A stretch of DNA of 64,000 bases. It comes from an uncultured Dehalococcoidia bacterium (GTDB taxonomy: Bacteria; Chloroflexota; Dehalococcoidia; Lucifugimonadales; Lucifugimonadaceae). Position 1 is the stretch's first letter. The number at the start of each line of letters is the position of its first letter. Where the stretch lies: assembly GCA_951812795.1 (NCBI GenBank), contig OX638325.1, forward strand, positions 124,001 through 188,000. Direction: 5' to 3'. Below, one piece after another: positions 60,022 through 64,000 of the stretch. The position numbers and the translations under genes were made by a program. The notes below the pieces were generated by a model that was given only the letters and a program-made list of their open reading frames with translations, ran no database searches and was not told the origin of the DNA.

Positions 60022-60795
60022 ATGACGCAAACGGTGGCGATTGATCTAAATGCCGATATCGGCGAATCGTACGCGTCGTACAAGATGGGCATGGACGAAG
60101 ACATTGTCAAGCACATCACCTCGGCCAATATCGCTTGCGGTTTTCATGCGGGAGACCCCGATTGGATGGCGCGGACGGTCGCTCTCGCCGAAGAGCACGG
60201 GGTGAGCGTCGGAGCGCATCCCGCTTACCCAGACCTTGCCGGATTTGGACGCCGTGATATGGCGTTGACGCCCGACGAGGTCGCGCACGCCGTGACGTAC
60301 CAAGTTGGTGCGCTCACCGCCTTCACGAATGGCAAGAAGCTCGAACACGTCAAACCCCATGGTGCCTTGTACAACCGAGCTGTAGGCGACGCAGACATCG
60401 CTGCCGCTGTTGTCCGAGCGATACGCAAGATCGACGACGAATTGATACATGTTGTGCTCGCCAACTCGGTGTGGGAAGACGTAGCGCGGAACGAAAACGT
60501 CCGCGTCGCGCGCGAATGTTACGCCGATCGCGCGGTAACTCCACAGGGAACTCTAGTTCCGCGCTCGCAGGCCGGTTCAGTCATCCACGAGATCGGAGAA
60601 GTCATCTCCCGTTCATTGCGCCTTGCCGCGGAAGGAAAGGTTACGGCATCGGACGGTACCGAAATCGAATTCGCGGCCGACACGATCTGCTTGCATGGCG
60701 ATACGCCGGGTGCGGTGGAGATGGCGGCCTCAGTTAGAGCGACCTTCGAATCGAACGGGATCGACGTGAAACCGCTTACGTCGATTCTGGGTTGA
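60022..60795 (+). CDS. pxpA: 5-oxoprolinase subunit PxpA (LamB/YcsF family)
   Basis: PxpABC hydrolyses 5-oxoproline, the unavoidable damage product of glutamine/glutamate, to glutamate with ATP. The 257-residue subunit has IDLNADIGESYASYKMGMDE, ANIACGFHAGDPDWMARTV, and GVSVGAHPAYPDLAGFGRRD. HVKPHGALYNRAVGD and ICLHGDTPGAVEMA complete the set of family motifs. GGGAG lies upstream of ATG 60022. The stop overlaps the TTG start of pxpB by 4 bp. Confidence 0.95.
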   Translation: MTQTVAIDLNADIGESYASYKMGMDEDIVKHITSANIACGFHAGDPDWMARTVALAEEHGVSVGAHPAYPDLAGFGRRDMALTPDEVAHAVTYQVGALTAFTNGKKLEHVKPHGALYNRAVGDADIAAAVVRAIRKIDDELIHVVLANSVWEDVARNENVRVARECYADRAVTPQGTLVPRSQAGSVIHEIGEVISRSLRLAAEGKVTASDGTEIEFAADTICLHGDTPGAVEMAASVRATFESNGIDVKPLTSILG

Positions 60796-61532
60796 CCACC
60801 ACCGATATCAATTGCGGCAGTGGACCAGTGATCGAATATCCGCGCATTCTCCCGGCAAGCGATTCCTCGATACTCATCGAGTTTGGCGACTCAATCGACT
60901 ATGAGACCAACGCGCGGGTCTACGCGTTGCAATCCGAGATTGAAAACTCCGATCTTGGAACCTCCGTCGTCGAATTCATCCCCTCCTACAGGTCATTGCT
61001 CGTTGAATACGATGTGTCAGTGTACGTTTACGCCGATTTACAGGAGCGTGTCAACGACCTCATCGGGACAACGACAGTGTCCGGCAGCGCTGAGATGAGT
61101 TCTGAACAGGATGCTCACCAGATCCCGGTCGCATACGGGGGCGATTATGGTCCTGACCTCGAGAATGTTGCAAAACACGCTGGCTTGACGCGAGAAGAGG
61201 TAATTGCAATTCATTCGGGCACCGACTACCGCGTCTTCATGCTGGGTTTCGCCCCGGGATTCCCGTACTTGGGAGGCATGGATTCTCAGATCGCGTGTCC
61301 TCGGTTAGCCACACCCAGAACACTAGTGCCCGCAGGTGCCGTTGGCATCGCTGAATCACAGACTGGTGTCTATCCCAACCCAAGTCCGGGAGGTTGGCAA
61401 ATCATCGGTCGAACGCCGATAAAACTCTTTGATGTCGACGCTGATCCACCTTCTGCTATGCTGCCGGGCACCAAGGTCACTTTCGTTCCGATCGCCAGCG
61501 ACGATTTCGAGACGAAGGTTGGTTCGGAATGA
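60792..61532 (+). CDS. pxpB: 5-oxoprolinase subunit PxpB (KipI family)
   Basis: The 246-residue AHS1-domain protein begins at TTG 60792, inside the pxpA stop. Family segments are VVEFIPSYRSLLVEYD, IPVAYGGDYGPDLENVAKHA, HSGTDYRVFMLGFAPGFPYL then GGMDSQI, and GAVGIAESQTGVYPNPSPGG WQIIGRTP in sequence. With PxpC it forms the ATP-dependent part. In Bacillus the homologue KipI inhibits sporulation kinase A, but with pxpA and pxpC adjacent the oxoprolinase role is more likely. Confidence 0.94.
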   Translation: MTTTDINCGSGPVIEYPRILPASDSSILIEFGDSIDYETNARVYALQSEIENSDLGTSVVEFIPSYRSLLVEYDVSVYVYADLQERVNDLIGTTTVSGSAEMSSEQDAHQIPVAYGGDYGPDLENVAKHAGLTREEVIAIHSGTDYRVFMLGFAPGFPYLGGMDSQIACPRLATPRTLVPAGAVGIAESQTGVYPNPSPGGWQIIGRTPIKLFDVDADPPSAMLPGTKVTFVPIASDDFETKVGSE

Positions 61533-62653
61533 GCTCTTTCGTTGTAGTAATCTCGCCCGGCAATCGTTTGACAGTTCAAGACCTCGGTCGACGCGGTAGC
61601 CAGAGATTCGGAGTTTCAGTAAGCGGCGTCCTCGATGTGGCGGCTGCGGTCACCGCGAATCGACTAGTGGGCAATCCCGCAACTTCGGCGATGCTGGAGG
61701 CCACATTTGGCGGTGTGTCACTGAGCTTCAACAGCGAGACGCGGGTTGCGGTTACTGGGGCAGAGGTGAACGTTGATGTGAATGGATTCCCGATGCCGAT
61801 TTGGGAAACGATGATTCTGCCCGCAGGTGCGGTGCTTACCCTGTCGATACCGTCAACCGGTCTCTATTCCTACATCTCCGTTGCGGGTGGCTTCGACACT
61901 CCGATCGTTTTGGGTTCCCGGTCGACACATGTCGCATCAGGGATTGGTGGCTATGAAGGTCGGATCCTCGCTGCCGGAGACACCTTGCCGATCGGCGAAG
62001 ATATTGACGGTCAATCACGACCGCGCGCCGGTACGAATGCCCCACAAAATGTCGTATCTGGGTCCTACGACCGCGAACGGCCCGTTCGAGTAATTTCTGC
62101 ACCCCAGTACGATGCATTCGACGACGATGCGAAGTCGAAGTTTTTCGCAACGGCATTCACGATCAGCAACCTAACCGACCGCCAAGGCGCCAGATTGGAC
62201 GGTACGTCGATTCCCGCGATCGATGGCAAGCACGATATTGTGTCGGATCCCGCGTACATGGGTGCAATCCAAGTTCCATCGGATTGCAAACCGATCGTGC
62301 TGTTGGCCGATCGTCAACCGACGGGAGGATACGCAAAGATCGCTTCGGTTATTGGCCCCGATTTGCCGAAAGTGGTCCAACGCACGCCCGGCTCTGAGAT
62401 TGCGTTTGAACTCGTCGGTATCGAGGAGGCCCAAGAATTGGCGCGTGGATTCCAGAAATCGATCTACCGAGCACCATTGGTCAAACCGGCAAGAATTTTC
62501 TCCTCGGATCTCGAAGTCGGTGGCAAAACCTACAATGTTCAGATAGTGCGTCCAACGACAATTGAGGAAGCGATGGTTGCCGACGGCATCATCTATGCCG
62601 ACATCCGCGACCACGCGGAGGTCGCAGTAACGGTTGAAGGGTCGCACGAATAA
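61529..62653 (+). CDS. pxpC: 5-oxoprolinase subunit PxpC (KipA family)
   Basis: The 374-residue AHS2-domain protein begins with VVISPGNRLTVQDLGRRGSQ and RFGVSVSGVLDVAA. ANRLVGNPATSAMLEATFGG, YSYISVAGGFDTPIVLGSRS and LLADRQPTGGYAKIASVIGP are further signatures. ATG 61529 overlaps the pxpB stop (ATGA), so all three subunits are translationally coupled and should be made in equal amounts. Confidence 0.94.
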   Translation: MSSFVVVISPGNRLTVQDLGRRGSQRFGVSVSGVLDVAAAVTANRLVGNPATSAMLEATFGGVSLSFNSETRVAVTGAEVNVDVNGFPMPIWETMILPAGAVLTLSIPSTGLYSYISVAGGFDTPIVLGSRSTHVASGIGGYEGRILAAGDTLPIGEDIDGQSRPRAGTNAPQNVVSGSYDRERPVRVISAPQYDAFDDDAKSKFFATAFTISNLTDRQGARLDGTSIPAIDGKHDIVSDPAYMGAIQVPSDCKPIVLLADRQPTGGYAKIASVIGPDLPKVVQRTPGSEIAFELVGIEEAQELARGFQKSIYRAPLVKPARIFSSDLEVGGKTYNVQIVRPTTIEEAMVADGIIYADIRDHAEVAVTVEGSHE

Positions 62654-62735
62654 ACGGGCGAGATGAATGGCACCCACCATTAGGTGTTCTCGCGATTACA
62701 GAAATGACCGAAACGCATAGCACGCGGAAATTGAA

Positions 62736-63146
62736 TTGGATTTCGAACCGATAATCGACGGGCTGTATGTCAGCGGCATCGGAATGGGTATGACGAGCGC
62801 GGTCCTCGTCATTTTGGCGTTGTCAGTGCGCGGCATGGCGTTGTTCGACGCCTATTCGAAGCGGCGTGCGGCGGCGAAAATAGCAAGCGATGATATCGAT
62901 ACTGAACCAGCCGACGATTCCGAGTCGTCAACCGCAGACGATCCTGATGAATCCGGGGCAGCTCGCGCGGCCGCGATAGCCGTCGCGATCGCGCTCTCGC
63001 AACGAGCCGAAACGACCGCCATGGCATCGAATGCAACTGCGAAGAGTATCGAAGTCGGTAAATCGTTCGACGCATGGTTGACCGAAGGTAGAGCTAGGCA
63101 ACGCTCAAACCGCGGCGTAGCGCGAGTCAGTAAGGCGTGGAAATGA
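62736..63146 (+). CDS. OadG-like small membrane subunit of a decarboxylase sodium pump
   Basis: The 136-residue protein has one N-terminal membrane helix with YVSGIGMGMTSAVLVILALS, the characteristic OadG opening where a glycine-rich GMGM precedes the hydrophobic stretch. An acidic linker (DDIDTEPADDSESSTADD) and an Ala-rich, then basic tail follow. OadG holds the decarboxylase subunits together. The start is TTG 62736. It overlaps the biotin-carrier gene by 4 bp, and OadB follows, supporting the assignment despite low conservation. Confidence 0.75.
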   Translation: MDFEPIIDGLYVSGIGMGMTSAVLVILALSVRGMALFDAYSKRRAAAKIASDDIDTEPADDSESSTADDPDESGAARAAAIAVAIALSQRAETTAMASNATAKSIEVGKSFDAWLTEGRARQRSNRGVARVSKAWK

Positions 63147-63592
63147 CGAACCGATACCGCATCACAGTGCAAGGTGTCACCTACGATGTCGAGGTCGGAG
63201 ACATCTCGTCGTCGCCAGTCGAAGTGACCGTAGACGGTGTTGGTTACGGAGTCGAGATCCCCGAAGCGCCTGATTCCCAATCGCCATCAGCGCGTCCATC
63301 GCGCGCTGAGCCAAGACCTACACCTCGTCGTCGCCCGGCAGAGCGGTCTCGACCGTCGATGTCGGGAGCTTCTGATTCCGAAGATGTTATTCGTGCACCG
63401 ATGCCGGGTCGGATCGTGCGTGTGAATGTTGCAACTGGCGACTCTGTCGCGCAAGGACAGGCGATCGCGGTACTCGAATCGATGAAGATGGAGAACACTA
63501 TCGCGGCCCCGAGGGACGGAGTTGTATCGCAAGTTCACGTTTCGGCCGATGAATCGGTTCAGCATGGACAATCGCTGGTGGAGCTCGAATAA
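63143..63592 (+). CDS. Biotin carboxyl carrier protein of a decarboxylase sodium pump
   Basis: The 149-residue biotin-carrier protein has its target lysine at Lys115 in AVLESMKMENTIAAP. The first 40 residues (YRITVQGVTYDVEVGDISSS) form the small N-terminal domain, followed by a Pro/Arg/Ser linker (about 42-78) and the biotinyl domain (82-149). The ATG at 63143 overlaps the OadG-like stop (ATGA). GTG 63137 is in frame but less likely. It would carry CO2 from the carboxyltransferase subunit, not in view, to the OadB pump. Confidence 0.9.
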   Translation: MTNRYRITVQGVTYDVEVGDISSSPVEVTVDGVGYGVEIPEAPDSQSPSARPSRAEPRPTPRRRPAERSRPSMSGASDSEDVIRAPMPGRIVRVNVATGDSVAQGQAIAVLESMKMENTIAAPRDGVVSQVHVSADESVQHGQSLVELE

Positions 63593-63595
63593 GTT

Positions 63596-64000
63596 ATGTC
63601 CGGCGATGGCGTGCTAGACCAAATTTTCGTCGGTTTCGAAGCTATCGGTGAAGATCCTCGCATCGTCGCGATGTGGGTTATCGCCGCCGCACTCCTCTAC
63701 GTCGGTGTCGCCAAGCGCAAGGAACCATTGCTACTGGTTCCGATTTCGATGGGTATTCTCTTCGCAAATCTCCCGTTGGGTGAGTTCATTCGAGTAGGTG
63801 GTGAAGGCGAGCCGACTGGGGTACTGCGGACGTTCCAGACCGTCGGATTGCAGACGGACATCTTTCCCTTGCTGATCTTCTTGGGGGTGGGTGCGGCAAC
63901 AGATTTTTCGCCGATGCTGTCCAACCCGAAGACGTTGCTGTTGGGGGCCGGCGCGCAAGCAGGAGTGTTCTTCGCATTGATCGGCGCGTTGATCCTCGGT
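63596..64000 (+). CDS. OadB-like sodium-pumping decarboxylase beta subunit, N-terminal part
   Basis: The frame begins with ATG 63596, 3 nt after the biotin-carrier stop, and continues past the window edge. The 135 visible residues include LLYVGVAKRKEPLLLVPISM, GILFANLP, FPLLIFLGVGAATDFSPMLS, NPKTLLLGAGAQAGVFFALI. These match the start of oxaloacetate/methylmalonyl-CoA/glutaconyl-CoA decarboxylase beta subunits, which couple decarboxylation of carboxybiotin to Na+ export. Which acid is used depends on the alpha subunit beyond the window. Confidence 0.88.
   Translation, partial: MSGDGVLDQIFVGFEAIGEDPRIVAMWVIAAALLYVGVAKRKEPLLLVPISMGILFANLPLGEFIRVGGEGEPTGVLRTFQTVGLQTDIFPLLIFLGVGAATDFSPMLSNPKTLLLGAGAQAGVFFALIGALILG

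Noticed and set aside
1..64000. CRISPR arrays, insertion sequences, prophage or integrase genes
   Set aside because: No regularly spaced direct repeats, transposase motifs or integrase signatures were noticed anywhere. tRNA 3' ends show no duplicated attachment-like segments nearby.

Overview
The window reads as a chromosomal segment of a Chloroflexota bacterium, most likely a Dehalococcoidia/SAR202-like lineage. This is an inference from gene content, since no 16S rRNA is present. Three things support it. The gene order rpsB-tsf-pyrH-frr-uppS-cdsA-dxr-rseP-ispG-proS-nusA-ylxR-infB-rbfA-truB is continuous. There is a complete Alternative Complex III locus with NrfD-type subunits. There is a mixture of catabolic oxidoreductases, an enolase-superfamily dehydratase, RraA/HpcH-type aldolases and M20 peptidases.

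Layout. 1-281: tail of a fumarylacetoacetate-hydrolase-family gene. 311-1225 (-): CcdA, divergent from the large information-processing run. 1489-17596 (+): translation (S2, EF-Ts, RRF, ProRS, NusA, RnpM/YlxR, IF-2, RbfA, TruB), UMP kinase, undecaprenyl-PP synthase, CDP-DAG synthase, two MEP-pathway isoprenoid enzymes and the RseP site-2 protease. No rimP lies before nusA, although a strong terminator-like hairpin stands in the nusA leader. 17695-19032: cation/proton antiporter. 19087-19161: tRNA-Arg(CCG), followed after 10 nt by an AddB-like/AddA-like helicase-nuclease pair (19172-25671). 25722-28005: SDR dehydrogenase and M20 dipeptidase-like peptidase.

28051-30230 is an accessory patch. 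It holds a RelE/HigB-type toxin gene broken by an internal deletion, its intact XRE antitoxin and operator/promoter, an RraA-family protein, and an intact HEPN-MNT toxin-antitoxin pair. 30239-34341 holds a PhnP-like metallo-hydrolase, an alkaline-phosphatase-fold enzyme, and a convergent aldolase/dehydratase pair resembling RhmA/RhmD of L-rhamnonate catabolism. 34388-35623 (-) is an endonuclease Q homologue, and 35684-35758 is tRNA-Pro(TGG).

35770-53509 is one long minus-strand run. In order of transcription it contains a small membrane protein, ActA (pentaheme), ActB split into two genes, two NrfD proteins, ActD, ActE, then CcmH, CcmF, a CcmI-like protein, a carboxypeptidase-regulatory-like membrane protein, a TlpA/CcmG thioredoxin, CysC, a hypothetical protein, a HadA/HadB-like hydratase pair, PlsX, FabG-like and FabL-like reductases. 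The run therefore combines a respiratory quinol-oxidising complex, the maturation of its c-type hemes, and type II fatty acid synthesis.

54374-56509 (+): pyruvate dehydrogenase-type E1 alpha and beta, without E2/E3. 56510-56845 (-): DUF971. 56970-59245: Gfo/Idh/MocA oxidoreductase and a RadC protein with a long acidic N-terminus. 59238-59972 (-): methyltransferase. 60022-62653: 5-oxoprolinase PxpABC. 62736-64000: start of a sodium-pump decarboxylase locus (OadG-like, biotin carrier, OadB truncated by the window edge).

The most distinctive observations are the fossil toxin with its still-perfect promoter-operator, the HEPN-MNT module beside it, an EndoQ homologue with one zinc-ligand-like cysteine replaced, the RseP protease with two large insertions, and a perfect 11-bp inverted repeat joining pyrH to frr. 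I did not find a system that I can confidently call undescribed.
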